A DNA stretch of 64,000 nt from Pseudonocardia alaniniphila (GTDB lineage: Bacteria; Actinomycetota; Actinomycetes; Mycobacteriales; Pseudonocardiaceae). Location: contig NZ_JAKXMK010000033.1 in assembly GCF_022524485.1 (NCBI RefSeq), forward strand, positions 41,543-105,542, read 5' to 3'. Under the pieces are notes generated by a model. It searched no databases and was not told the origin of the DNA. It saw only the letters and a list, made by a program, of their open reading frames with translations. Shown piece after piece: positions 45,189 to 53,299 of the stretch. Within the stretch, counting starts at the first letter, position 1; every line of letters begins with the position of its first letter. Position numbers and translations under genes: made by a program.

Positions 45189-46534
45189 CAACTCCTGCCG
45201 GATCCGCCGAGACCAACCTGCCCCGCACGGGGCCGTCCGGCTTCGACGACCGCCGCCCGCCGGAGCGCGAGCTGCTCGACGACTGCGTGCACTGCGGCTT
45301 CTGCCTGCCCACCTGCCCCACCTACCAGCTGTGGGGCGAGGAGATGGACTCCCCGCGCGGCCGCATCTACCTGATGGACCTCGTGGAGAAGGGCGACATC
45401 GGGCTGTCCGGGCCCGTCACCGAGCACATCGACCGGTGCCTGGGCTGCATGGCGTGCGTCACGGCGTGCCCGTCCGGGGTGCAGTACGACCGGCTGCTGG
45501 AGTCGGTACGCCCGCAGATCGAGCGCAACGTCGAACGCGAGACGTCCGACCGGCTCTTCCGCAACGCGATCTTCGCGCTCTTCCCCTACAAGCGCAGGCT
45601 GCGCGCCGCGGCCCTGCCCGGAGCGCTGTACCAGAAGATGCGCAAGGTCCCCGCCATCGCGAAGCTCGCGGAGAAGCTGCCGGGCCGGTTCGCCGCGATG
45701 GAGTCGCTGCTGCCGCCGGTGTCGGTGCGGGAGGCGTTCGCCAAGCTGCCCGCGTACACGCCTGCCGTCGGCGAGCGCCGGGCACGGGTGGCACTGCTGT
45801 CGGGCTGCGTACAGGACGTCTTCTTCCACCGCGTCAACGAAGCCACCGTCCGCGTGCTCGCCGCCGAGGGCTGTGACGTGCTGGTGCCCGCGGGGCAGGG
45901 CTGCTGCGGTGCGCTGGAGCTGCACGCGGGCCGGGAGGACAGCGCCCTCGCCCGGGCCAGGCGGGAGATCGCCATCTACGAGAGGCTCGACGTCGACCAC
46001 GTCGTCACGAACGTCGCAGGCTGCGGTTCGTCGATGAAGGAGTACGGCCACCTGCTCTCCGACGACCCGGAGTGGGCCGAGCGCGCGGCGGCGTTCAGCG
46101 CGCGCGTGCGGGACGTCCACGAGGTGCTCGCCGACCTGGAGCCACGGGCGCCGCGCCACCCGTTCCGCGGCCGCGTGGCCTACCACGACGCGTGCCACCT
46201 CGGGCACGCCCAGAAGGTGCGGGCCCAGCCCCGTACGGTGCTGCGCTCGATCCCGGAGCTCCAACTGGTGGACCTGCCCGAGGCCGAGCTCTGCTGCGGC
46301 TCCGCCGGGATCTACAACATGGTGATGCCGGAAGCCGCCGGGGACCTCGGGGCCCGCAAGGCGGCCAACGTGCGCTCCGTCGAGCCCGACGTGATCGTCA
46401 CCGCCAACCCCGGCTGCCTGCTCCAGATCGGCAAGCACCTGAACGCAGGCGACGACACCGACCCCATCCCCCTCCTGCACCCGGTACAGCTGCTGGACGC
46501 CTCGATCCGAGGGATACCGGTCCCCCGCAGCTGA
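45185..46534 (+). CDS. glcF: Glycolate oxidase iron-sulfur subunit GlcF
   Basis: I chose GTG 45185 because its GTGA overlaps the glcE stop; the frame is open 43 codons further upstream. The product is 449 aa. Two ferredoxin-type [4Fe-4S] clusters are encoded (CVHCGFCLPTCP and CLGCMACVTACP). Two CCG domains follow (GQGCCGALELHAGR, CCGSAGIYN), with a further Cys pattern in DACHLGHAQ. GlcF passes electrons from the flavin subunits to the membrane quinone pool. Confidence 0.95.
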   Translation: MTTPAGSAETNLPRTGPSGFDDRRPPERELLDDCVHCGFCLPTCPTYQLWGEEMDSPRGRIYLMDLVEKGDIGLSGPVTEHIDRCLGCMACVTACPSGVQYDRLLESVRPQIERNVERETSDRLFRNAIFALFPYKRRLRAAALPGALYQKMRKVPAIAKLAEKLPGRFAAMESLLPPVSVREAFAKLPAYTPAVGERRARVALLSGCVQDVFFHRVNEATVRVLAAEGCDVLVPAGQGCCGALELHAGREDSALARARREIAIYERLDVDHVVTNVAGCGSSMKEYGHLLSDDPEWAERAAAFSARVRDVHEVLADLEPRAPRHPFRGRVAYHDACHLGHAQKVRAQPRTVLRSIPELQLVDLPEAELCCGSAGIYNMVMPEAAGDLGARKAANVRSVEPDVIVTANPGCLLQIGKHLNAGDDTDPIPLLHPVQLLDASIRGIPVPRS

Positions 46535-46579
46535 ACAACTGCGCTCGACAGGCTTCGGCGTTTTGTCGGGGTTTCTCCA

Positions 46580-46585
46580 TATCGT
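46580..46585 (+). promoter_or_regulatory. Probable -10 of a leaderless dinB-like transcript
   Basis: TATCGT at 46580-46585 fits the TANNNT -10 pattern and ends 6 bases before the ATG at 46592, which has no Shine-Dalgarno. This spacing puts the transcription start at or next to the start codon. Confidence 0.45.
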
Positions 46586-46591
46586 CTGCTC

Positions 46592-47152
46592 ATGAGCATC
46601 GACTGGACTCCCCAGCTCGTCGAGCAGCTGGATTGGCATTGGCAGGGGCATGTGCGGCCGCGGCTACGCGGGCTCGCCGACGAGGAGTACTTCTGGGAGC
46701 CCGCTCCGGATTCCTGGAGCCTGCGTCCGCGCGGCACGTCGAGTGCGCCGGTGCAGGCAGGAAGCGGTGAGTTCACCCTCGAGTTCGCCTTTCCCGAGCC
46801 CGTGCCGCCGCCGGTCACCACCATTGCGTGGCGGCTCGCCCACATCATCGTCGGGGTCTTCGGGGCGCGGGCCGGGTCGCATTTCGGCGCACCCAAGCTC
46901 GATTACGACAGCTTCGTCTACGCCGCCACGGCCGACGAGGCGCTGCGCCAGCTCGACGAGACGTACGCCGCCTGGATCACGGGTGTGCGCGGCCTCGATG
47001 CGGAGGCGCTGGAGCGTGCGGTCGGGCCGGCCGAGGGGCCGTATGCCGAGCACTCGATGGCCACGCTCGTGCTCCACATCAATCGGGAGGCGATCCACCA
47101 CTCCGCAGAGATCCTTTTGTTGCGCGATCTGTATCGGACAAAAGGGATCTAA
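46592..47152 (+). CDS. DinB-family protein
   Basis: The product is 186 aa with the DinB/YfiT four-helix bundle pattern. TIAWRLAHIIVGVFGARAGS in the middle and LVLHINREAIHHSAEILLLR at the C-terminus carry the three histidines of the family's metal site. In actinobacteria such proteins are often mycothiol-dependent enzymes or unstudied damage-inducible proteins; the role here is unknown. It sits between glcF and the lactate/glycolate permease. It probably has its own leaderless promoter. Confidence 0.88.
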   Translation: MSIDWTPQLVEQLDWHWQGHVRPRLRGLADEEYFWEPAPDSWSLRPRGTSSAPVQAGSGEFTLEFAFPEPVPPPVTTIAWRLAHIIVGVFGARAGSHFGAPKLDYDSFVYAATADEALRQLDETYAAWITGVRGLDAEALERAVGPAEGPYAEHSMATLVLHINREAIHHSAEILLLRDLYRTKGI

Positions 47153-47155
47153 CGG

Positions 47156-47168
47156 GTGATCTGATCAC
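47156..47168. promoter_or_regulatory. Palindrome upstream of the permease gene
   Basis: GTGATCTGATCAC is a perfect inverted repeat (6-base arms, 1-base centre) lying 67-79 bases before the permease start. Its TGATC/GATCA core is close to the TGGTC/GACCA boxes of GntR-type lactate regulators, so it may be an operator (inference). Confidence 0.4.
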
Positions 47169-47234
47169 AGCTATTACGCCGAATGGGGCACCTCGCTGTG
47201 CTGAATCAGAAGTGGAGACGCACACTGCGCGACC

Positions 47235-48920
47235 ATGTGGCCCACCGTTGCGCTGATAGTGCCGTCCTCCCCATCTCCAACAGCCGCCATCGTGCTGGCC
47301 GCCTATGAACAGAACCCGGAGGCAGTCGGGGGCTCCCTCGGGCTCTCGGCGCTCGTCTCGGTGGTGCCACTGGCCGTCGTGCTCGTCCTGCTTGGTGTGC
47401 TTCGGGTCCGGGCGCCGTGGGCGGCGCTATCGGGGCTCGCCGCGGCGTTGGTGGTGGCGATTCTCGGCTTCGCCATGCCGTTCGGGATGGCCCTGTCGGC
47501 CGCAGCGCACGGAGCCTTCTACGGGCTCTTCCCGATCCTCTGGATCGTGGTGAACGCCCTCTGGGTGTTCAACATGACCGTGGCCACCGGCCACTTCGAC
47601 GTGCTGCGCCGCAGCTTCGGCGCGCTCTCGATCGACGAGCGCACACAGGCGATCCTGGTCGCGTTCTGCTTCGGCGGGTTGCTGGAGGCCCTCGCCGGGT
47701 TCGGCGCCCCGGTCGCGATCACGTCGGTGATGCTCGTGGCGCTCGGGTTCAAGCCGATGAAGGCGGCGGTGGTCGCCCTGGTGGCCAACACGGCACCGGT
47801 CGCGTTCGGGGCGATGGGTGTCCCGGTGATCACGCTCGCCCGGGTCACCGGCCTGCCGCTCGAGCAGGTCGCGTCCATGGTCGGCCGCCAGACGCCGCTG
47901 CTCGCGCTGTTCGTCCCGCTCGTGCTGGTGTTCCTCGTCGACGGCAGGCGCGGCGTCCGGGAAGCGTGGGTACCGGCCGTCGTGTGCGGGGTCGTGTTCG
48001 CCGTCGGGCAGTTCGTGACGTCGAACTTCATCTCGGTCGAGCTCACCGACATCGTCGCGTCGCTGCTCGGCGCGGTCGCGGTGTTCCTGCTGGCGCGGGC
48101 GCAGCCGCACGCGGTGTGGGCCGCCCGCCGGCCCGCCGTGGCCGCTGCGGGCGGTCCGGGAACCGCCACCCAGCCCGACTCACCCGCCGAGGTGCGCAAG
48201 GCCTACGCCCCGTACGTGATCATCGTGGTGGTCTTCGCGCTGGCCCAGCTTCCGGGCCTCAAGCCCGCGCTCGACTCCCTGAAGCTCGCCTTCCATTGGC
48301 CGTTCCTCGACGTCATCGGCACCGACGGCAAGCCGCACAGCACCACCTCGTTCTCGCTGACCTGGCTGACCACCGCGGGGTCGCTCATGGTGATCGCAGG
48401 CATCATCGTCGCCCTGATCCTGGGTGTCGGGGCGTGGCGGGCGCTGGCCATCTGGGGGCGCACCGTGTCCGAGCTGCGGTGGGCGATCCTCACCGTCGCG
48501 GCGGTGCTGGCACTGGCCTACGTCATGAACGCCTCGGCCCAGACCACCGCGATCGGGCTGTTCGTGGCGGGCGCCGGCGCCGCTCTCGCGTTCGTGTCGC
48601 CCGTGCTCGGATGGCTCGGCGTGGCCGTGACGGGTTCCGACACCTCCGCCAACGCGCTGTTCGGCTCGCTGCAGGTCACCGCCGCTCAGGGCGCCGGGCT
48701 GCCGCCCGAGCTGCTGGCGGCCGCCAACTCCTCCGGCGGTGTGCTCGGCAAGATGCTCTCCCCGCAGAACCTCACGATCGCCGCGGTCGCCGTGCGGCTG
48801 GAGGGCCAGGAGGGCGTGATCCTGCGCAAGGTGGTCGGCTGGAGCCTCGGGATGTTGCTCGTGCTGGCGGTGCTCATCACGCTGCAGGCCACCCCGGTGC
48901 TGGGCTGGATGCTGCCGTAA
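47235..48920 (+). CDS. L-lactate/glycolate permease (LctP/GlcA family)
   Basis: The product is 561 aa with about 13-14 transmembrane helices. The family blocks are LFPILWIVVNALWVFNMTVA, AFCFGGLLEALAGFGAPVAI, FGAMGVPVITLA and GVAVTGSDTSANALFGSLQV. Members import L-lactate and glycolate with protons; the neighbouring glcDEF and glcB favour glycolate. The start is uncertain: ATG 47235 has only GGAG about 18 bases away, so a downstream GTG near 47293 is possible. A strong terminator follows. Confidence 0.93.
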   Translation: MWPTVALIVPSSPSPTAAIVLAAYEQNPEAVGGSLGLSALVSVVPLAVVLVLLGVLRVRAPWAALSGLAAALVVAILGFAMPFGMALSAAAHGAFYGLFPILWIVVNALWVFNMTVATGHFDVLRRSFGALSIDERTQAILVAFCFGGLLEALAGFGAPVAITSVMLVALGFKPMKAAVVALVANTAPVAFGAMGVPVITLARVTGLPLEQVASMVGRQTPLLALFVPLVLVFLVDGRRGVREAWVPAVVCGVVFAVGQFVTSNFISVELTDIVASLLGAVAVFLLARAQPHAVWAARRPAVAAAGGPGTATQPDSPAEVRKAYAPYVIIVVVFALAQLPGLKPALDSLKLAFHWPFLDVIGTDGKPHSTTSFSLTWLTTAGSLMVIAGIIVALILGVGAWRALAIWGRTVSELRWAILTVAAVLALAYVMNASAQTTAIGLFVAGAGAALAFVSPVLGWLGVAVTGSDTSANALFGSLQVTAAQGAGLPPELLAAANSSGGVLGKMLSPQNLTIAAVAVRLEGQEGVILRKVVGWSLGMLLVLAVLITLQATPVLGWMLP

Positions 48921-48926
48921 CCACCG

Positions 48927-48961
48927 GGAGGGCTCTCGTCCATGTGACGAGAGCCCTCCCG
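48927..48961. terminator. Strong bidirectional terminator hairpin
   Basis: GGGAGGGCTCTCGTC (48927-48941) and its exact complement (48947-48961) form a perfect 15-bp stem with a 5-base loop. It lies between the convergent permease and acyl-CoA dehydrogenase genes, 6 and 7 bases from their stops. Confidence 0.9.
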
Positions 48962-48968
48962 ACGGGCA

Positions 48969-50624
48969 CTACGCAGCCTTGACCAGGGCCCGTTCGATCA
49001 CCGGCCCCACGTCGACTCCCGCGGGGAGGGCGCCGAACGTGTGGCCCTGGTCGCCGGCCAGGCGGGACGCGCAGAAGCCGTCGGCCACCGCGGGATGGCC
49101 GTGGCGCAGGAGCAACGACGCCTGCAGCGTGAGGGCCATCTGCTCCGCCAGGCGCCGCGCCCCGAACTGGACGGCCGGATCCCCCGGGCCGGCCGCCTGC
49201 GCCGCCTCGAGCCCGGAACGCAGACGCGCGACGGCGGAGTCGTAGTGGCGGTCGGCGCCGAGAGCGGCGTCGAGCTCTCCGAGGAACGCCACGACCGATT
49301 CGGGCTCGCGGTGCAGCGCTCGCAGGACATCGAGCGCGATGACGTTGCCCGAGCCCTCCCAGATCGAGTTCAGCGGCGCCTCCCGGTACAGACGCGGCAT
49401 CCCCGAGTCCTCGACGTACCCGTTGCCGCCCAAGCACTCCAGCGCCTCTCCGGCATGGGCCGGTGTGCGCTTGCAGGCCCAGTACTTGCCGACGGCCCCC
49501 GCGATCCGCCGGAACGCCGCCTCGCTGTCGTCGCCACGGACGGCACGGTCGGTGGCGCCGGCGACCCGCATCACCAGCGCGGTGGCGGCCTCGCTCTCCA
49601 GGGCCAGGTCGGCCAGCACGTTGCGCATCAGCGGCTGGTCGTAGAGGTAGGCGCCGAACGCTGTGCGGTACGTGGCGTGATGCACGGCGGCGACGGTGGC
49701 CGCCCGCATCCCGGCCGCACTCCAGACGGTGACGGCCAGGCGCGAGTTGTCGACCATCTCCAGGATCAGCCGCAGCCCGTCGCCCTCCTCACCGATCAGC
49801 CAGGCCACGGCGTCGTCGTACTCGAGCTCGGCCGAGGCGTTCGACCGGTTCCCCAGCTTGTCCTTGAGCCGTTGCAGGTACATCCGGTTGCGGCTGCCGT
49901 CGGGCAGGATCCGGGGCAGCAGGAAGCAGGACATGCCGCCAGGTGCCTGGGCGAGCACCAGGAACACGTCGCACATCGGTGCCGAGGTGAACCACTTGTG
50001 TCCGGTCAAACGGTAGCTGCCGTCGGCTGCGGGCACCGCCCGTGTGGTGTTGGTGCGGACGTCCGAGCCGCCCTGCTTCTCCGTCATCGACATCCCGGCG
50101 AGCAGCCCCTGCTTCTGCGCAGGCGGGCGCGACCCCGGCTCGTACTCCGGCGCGGCGAGCAACGGCTCGTAGACGGCGGCGAGCTCCGGGGCGTGCCGCA
50201 GCGTCGGCACCGCGGCGTAGGTCATCCCGACCGGACACATGTGCCCGGCCTCGACCTGCGTCCAGGCGAGACTGGTGGCCGCGTGGGCGGCGTGCGCGCC
50301 GGGCCGGTCGTCCTGCCACGGGCCGGCCGTGAGGCCCAGCCGGACGGCCGTGCCCAGCAGCTCGTGCCATGCCGGATGGAACTCGACCTCGTCGATCCGA
50401 TGTCCGACGCGGTCGTGCGTGCGCAGCACAGGCGGATACTCGTTGGCGAGCCGGCCCCATTCCCGGGCCTGCTCGCTCCCGGCGATCCGGCCGGCCGCGT
50501 GGACCTCCGCCTCGGCCCAGCCCGCACCCTCCCGGTGCAGCGCCTCGAGCAGCGCGGGGTCGGCGGCCGTGTCGACGTCTCCCAGCGGTGGCACCTGGTT
50601 GGCGACCTCGTGCGTGGATGGCAT
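48969..50624 (-). CDS. Acyl-CoA dehydrogenase, AidB-like
   Basis: The product is 551 aa from ATG 50624, with GGAGG about 8 bases upstream. It is longer than ordinary acyl-CoA dehydrogenases (~380 aa) and has the AidB-like extra N-terminal domain (~160 aa). Flavin/substrate blocks are GMSMTEKQGGSDVRTNTTRA, LTGHKWFTSAPMCDVFLVLA, KDKLGNRSNASAELEYDDAV and LECLGGNGYVEDSGMPRLYR, with the EAPLNSIWEGSGNV block near the C-terminal third. Short- or branched-chain acyl-CoA or AidB-type DNA-protective functions are both possible. It lies 20 bases after the TetR gene, on the same strand. Confidence 0.92.
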   Translation of the reverse strand: MPSTHEVANQVPPLGDVDTAADPALLEALHREGAGWAEAEVHAAGRIAGSEQAREWGRLANEYPPVLRTHDRVGHRIDEVEFHPAWHELLGTAVRLGLTAGPWQDDRPGAHAAHAATSLAWTQVEAGHMCPVGMTYAAVPTLRHAPELAAVYEPLLAAPEYEPGSRPPAQKQGLLAGMSMTEKQGGSDVRTNTTRAVPAADGSYRLTGHKWFTSAPMCDVFLVLAQAPGGMSCFLLPRILPDGSRNRMYLQRLKDKLGNRSNASAELEYDDAVAWLIGEEGDGLRLILEMVDNSRLAVTVWSAAGMRAATVAAVHHATYRTAFGAYLYDQPLMRNVLADLALESEAATALVMRVAGATDRAVRGDDSEAAFRRIAGAVGKYWACKRTPAHAGEALECLGGNGYVEDSGMPRLYREAPLNSIWEGSGNVIALDVLRALHREPESVVAFLGELDAALGADRHYDSAVARLRSGLEAAQAAGPGDPAVQFGARRLAEQMALTLQASLLLRHGHPAVADGFCASRLAGDQGHTFGALPAGVDVGPVIERALVKAA

Positions 50625-50643
50625 GTCGGGACACCTCCGAAGA

Positions 50644-51255
50644 TCAGGAATCGGGTCGGACGGGGTCGGCGGTGAGGAGCCCGCGGACGATGTCCGCCCA
50701 GTGGTCGATCAGGGGCTCCTCCTCCCTGACGCGCTCCTGCAGCGATGCGCTGATCGCCAGCCCGCGCATCAGCTGGACGGTCAGGTCGACGACGATCGGA
50801 TAGCGGGGCCGGGCGGCGATCTCGGGACCGAAGATCGCGTCGATCACGGCATGCAGTTCGGCGAGTGCGCCGCGTTCGGCAGAGCGAAGTGCCGTACGCA
50901 GCCGCTCGTCGGTGCGCGCGGCGCCCCACAGCTCGAGCTCGGCGCCGAACGACGGCCGCCGGCTCGCGCGTCGCAGCACCCACACGCCGCGCGCCACCGG
51001 GTCTGTGTCGGGCGGGGCGGCCGCGAGCTCTTCCCACATGGCCTCGAGATGGAACTCCACCAGCCGGTGGACGGCCGCGGTGAACAGCTGTTCCTTGGTG
51101 GGGAAGTGGTGCAGGAGCGCACCGCGGCTGAGGCCGGCTCGGCGCTGCACCTCCACCGTGGTCGTCGCGGCGAAGCCGGACTCCACCAGCGACTCCACCG
51201 CAACGTCGACGATCCTTCGGTAGGTCGCCGCACGCTGGTGATCGCGTGTGGTCAT
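50644..51255 (-). CDS. TetR-family regulator
   Basis: I chose ATG 51255: GGAGG lies 6 bases upstream, while a TTG 12 bases further would put the Shine-Dalgarno inside the gene. The product is 203 aa. The N-terminal helix-turn-helix (TTTVEVQRRAGLSRGALLHH, then FPTKEQLFTAAVHRL) is clear; the C-terminal ligand domain is generic. A perfect palindrome lies 18 bases upstream, so it probably represses itself and the acyl-CoA dehydrogenase downstream, with an acyl-CoA or related effector (inference). Confidence 0.93.
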   Translation of the reverse strand: MTTRDHQRAATYRRIVDVAVESLVESGFAATTTVEVQRRAGLSRGALLHHFPTKEQLFTAAVHRLVEFHLEAMWEELAAAPPDTDPVARGVWVLRRASRRPSFGAELELWGAARTDERLRTALRSAERGALAELHAVIDAIFGPEIAARPRYPIVVDLTVQLMRGLAISASLQERVREEEPLIDHWADIVRGLLTADPVRPDS

Positions 51256-51272
51256 GAGCACCTCCAACCCGG

Positions 51273-51298
51273 TTTCACCGTCAGAGCTGACGGTGAAA
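51273..51298. promoter_or_regulatory. Palindromic TetR operator
   Basis: TTTCACCGTCAG (51273-51284) and CTGACGGTGAAA (51287-51298) are perfect 12-base arms around a 2-base centre, 18 bases before the TetR start. Size, symmetry and position are typical of a TetR autoregulatory site. Confidence 0.8.
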
Positions 51299-51388
51299 AC
51301 CTAACACCGGGTCGACGCACGACGCCCGGGCACGTGCCCACCGTCACGCCGCCGGGCGCGCAGCGCCGACGCCCGCGACCGCGCCGCC

Positions 51389-52375
51389 TCAGCGGGTGAA
51401 GTGGTCCCATCCGTTCTGGGGCCCTTCGTAGGGCCGCCCGTCCACCAGCACGGCGGGATCACCCGCCCGGACCGTGCCGATCTCGGTCCAGCCCTCGGGG
51501 AGCGGACCCGGGAAGGTGGCCGCGAGCGCATGGTCCTCGCCACCGGTGAGCACCCACCGCAGCGGGTCGACACCCAGCGCGGCACCGACGTCCACCAGCC
51601 GGGCGGGCACGTCGAAGGCGCGGCTGCGCACGTCGAGCAGCACGCCCGACGCCCGTGCGACGTGGCCGAGATCGGCGATGAGCCCGTCCGAGATGTCGAT
51701 CATCGACGTGGCGCCGGCCTTCGCCGCCTGCGGACCTGCCGCGTAGGGCGGGTCCGGTACGCGGTGAGCGCCGACCACCGCCACCGGTGATCGGAATCCG
51801 CGCGCCAGCACGGCGAGACCCGCCGCCGACCACCCGACCCGTCCACAGATCGCCAGGACGTCGCCCGGCCGCGCTCCCGCGCGCGTGACCGGGGCTCGTC
51901 CCTCCAGCGTTCCGAGCGCTGTGACGGAGAGCACCAGCGTCGGTGACGAGGCCACGTCGCCACCGACCACCCCGACGCCCACGACCCCCGCCTCCGTCCA
52001 CAGGCCGTCCACCAGGGCCGTCAACGTGTCGACGGGCGTGTCCCGGCTGCACGCGAGCCCCACGAGCAACGCGGTGGGCACCGCTCCCATCGCCGCGATG
52101 TCGGCCAGGTTGGCGGCTGCCGCCTTACGCCCGACCTGGTCGGGGGCGGACCAGTCCAGCCGGAAGTGGACGCCCTCGACCAGCACGTCGGTGCAGGCAA
52201 CGACACGCTCGTCGGGCGCGGCCACCACAGCGGCGTCGTCGCCGGGACCGAGGAGCGTGCCTGCGGGCTGGGCGCGGCCGGCATTGAGCCGGGCGATGAG
52301 CCCGAACTCGCCGAGGGTCGAAAGTGTGTCTTCCGCCTCGGCGTCCCCGGTGGGGGGCGGGAACGATGTCGGCAC
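51389..52375 (-). CDS. thiL: Thiamine-monophosphate kinase
   Basis: The product is 328 aa from GTG 52375, with GGAGG about 8 bases upstream. ThiL phosphorylates thiamine monophosphate to thiamine pyrophosphate, the last step of the pathway. The AIR-synthase-like fold shows the metal/ATP motif LLGPGDDAAVVAAPDERVVA, DLADIAAMGA-like ANLADIAAMGAVPTALLVGL, VVGGDVASSPTLVLSVTALG and MIDISDGLIADLGHVARASG. It stands divergent from the Lrp-like gene, with 74 bases between them. Confidence 0.96.
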   Translation of the reverse strand: MPTSFPPPTGDAEAEDTLSTLGEFGLIARLNAGRAQPAGTLLGPGDDAAVVAAPDERVVACTDVLVEGVHFRLDWSAPDQVGRKAAAANLADIAAMGAVPTALLVGLACSRDTPVDTLTALVDGLWTEAGVVGVGVVGGDVASSPTLVLSVTALGTLEGRAPVTRAGARPGDVLAICGRVGWSAAGLAVLARGFRSPVAVVGAHRVPDPPYAAGPQAAKAGATSMIDISDGLIADLGHVARASGVLLDVRSRAFDVPARLVDVGAALGVDPLRWVLTGGEDHALAATFPGPLPEGWTEIGTVRAGDPAVLVDGRPYEGPQNGWDHFTR

Positions 52376-52449
52376 AGCGGTACCTCCGGTACGTTCGGCT
52401 TCCGACTTTCCTACCCCGGAGAGCTCAACCGAAGTGGAAGGGGCACGCC

Positions 52450-52689
52450 GTGGTGCAGGCTTACATCCTGGTCCAGACGGAGGTCGGGAAGGCCGCCGCT
52501 GTCGCAGCGGAGATCTCCGGCATCACGGGCGTGCTGTCCGCGGAGGACGTCACCGGACCCTACGACGTGATCGTGCGCGCCCAGGCCAATGACGTCGACC
52601 TCCTGGGTCAGCTCGTGGTTGCCCAGGTCCAGGGCGTCGCAGGTATCACCCGCACCCTGACGTGCCCAGTGGTGCACCTAGCCTCCTGA
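52450..52689 (+). CDS. Stand-alone Lrp/AsnC ligand-binding (RAM) domain protein
   Basis: GTG 52450 or 52453 are both possible starts; GGAAGGGG lies just upstream. The product is about 79 aa and consists only of the RAM/alpha-beta ligand-binding domain of Lrp/AsnC regulators (AYILVQTEVGKAAAVAAEIS, GPYDVIVRAQANDVDLLGQL). There is no helix-turn-helix. Such proteins can oligomerise with full-length Lrp or act as small-molecule sensors (inference). The DUF3515 gene starts 3 bases downstream, so the two are one operon. Confidence 0.88.
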   Translation: MVQAYILVQTEVGKAAAVAAEISGITGVLSAEDVTGPYDVIVRAQANDVDLLGQLVVAQVQGVAGITRTLTCPVVHLAS

Positions 52690-52692
52690 GCC

Positions 52693-53265
52693 ATGGCTCC
52701 CACCGTCCGTTCCCGGCCCTCACTACCGGTCGTGATCGCGATCGCGCTGCCGCTGCTGCTCGCCGTGGCCGTGGCCGCGATCTCCATCACAGCGAGGGTT
52801 CGGGGGGTCGGTGAGCCCACACCCGCGCCGCCGCAGACCGGGCCCCTCGCGGTGGTGCCGGTGGATGCACCGGACGCGACGGGCCCGGACTGCACGAAGT
52901 TGCTGGCTGCGCTCCCGGCCGGCCTGTCCTCCGGCGACGGCACCCTGCCGACCCGCCAGCAGGCCGAGCCGGCGCAGCCCGGCGTGCATGCGTGGGCGGC
53001 GGCGCCCCAGCCCGTGGTGCTGCGCTGCGGCCTCCCGCGCCCGTCCGAGCTGAACCCGGCCTCGGCACTCCTGGAGATCAACGGCGTGCAGTGGCTACAG
53101 CTCTCCGACGACGCACCGAACCCCGAGGTCGTCACCTACGTGGCCGTGGACCGTCCGATCTACGTGGTGGTGACCGAACCGGTCGACTCCGGCAGCGGTC
53201 CCCTCCAGCAGCTGTCCGACGTGATCCGCGCAGAGCTGCCTGCGGTGCCCGTGAGAGTGCGCTAG
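52693..53265 (+). CDS. DUF3515 family membrane-anchored protein
   Basis: The product is 190 aa from ATG 52693. An N-terminal helix (VVIAIALPLLLAVAVAAISI) anchors or exports the protein. Conserved DUF3515 features include DCTKLLAALPA, VLRCGLPRPSELNPAS, INGVQWLQ and TYVAVDRPIYVVVTEP, with two cysteines likely to form a disulfide outside. The function is unknown; in mycobacteria the homologue (Rv2980) sits between thiL and ddl, exactly the context here. Confidence 0.88.
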   Translation: MAPTVRSRPSLPVVIAIALPLLLAVAVAAISITARVRGVGEPTPAPPQTGPLAVVPVDAPDATGPDCTKLLAALPAGLSSGDGTLPTRQQAEPAQPGVHAWAAAPQPVVLRCGLPRPSELNPASALLEINGVQWLQLSDDAPNPEVVTYVAVDRPIYVVVTEPVDSGSGPLQQLSDVIRAELPAVPVRVR

Positions 53266-53275
53266 CGGTAGTCGT

Positions 53276-53291
53276 TAGACGCGTCTACCAT
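53276..53291 (+). promoter_or_regulatory. MntR operator overlapping a leaderless promoter
   Basis: TAGACGCGTCTA (53276-53287) is a perfect 12-base palindrome. It overlaps TACCAT (53286-53291), a TANNNT -10 element 8 bases before the ATG at 53300. There is no Shine-Dalgarno, so transcription probably starts at the ATG, and a metal-loaded repressor bound here would block RNA polymerase. Confidence 0.6.
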
Positions 53292-53299
53292 CGTTCTTC

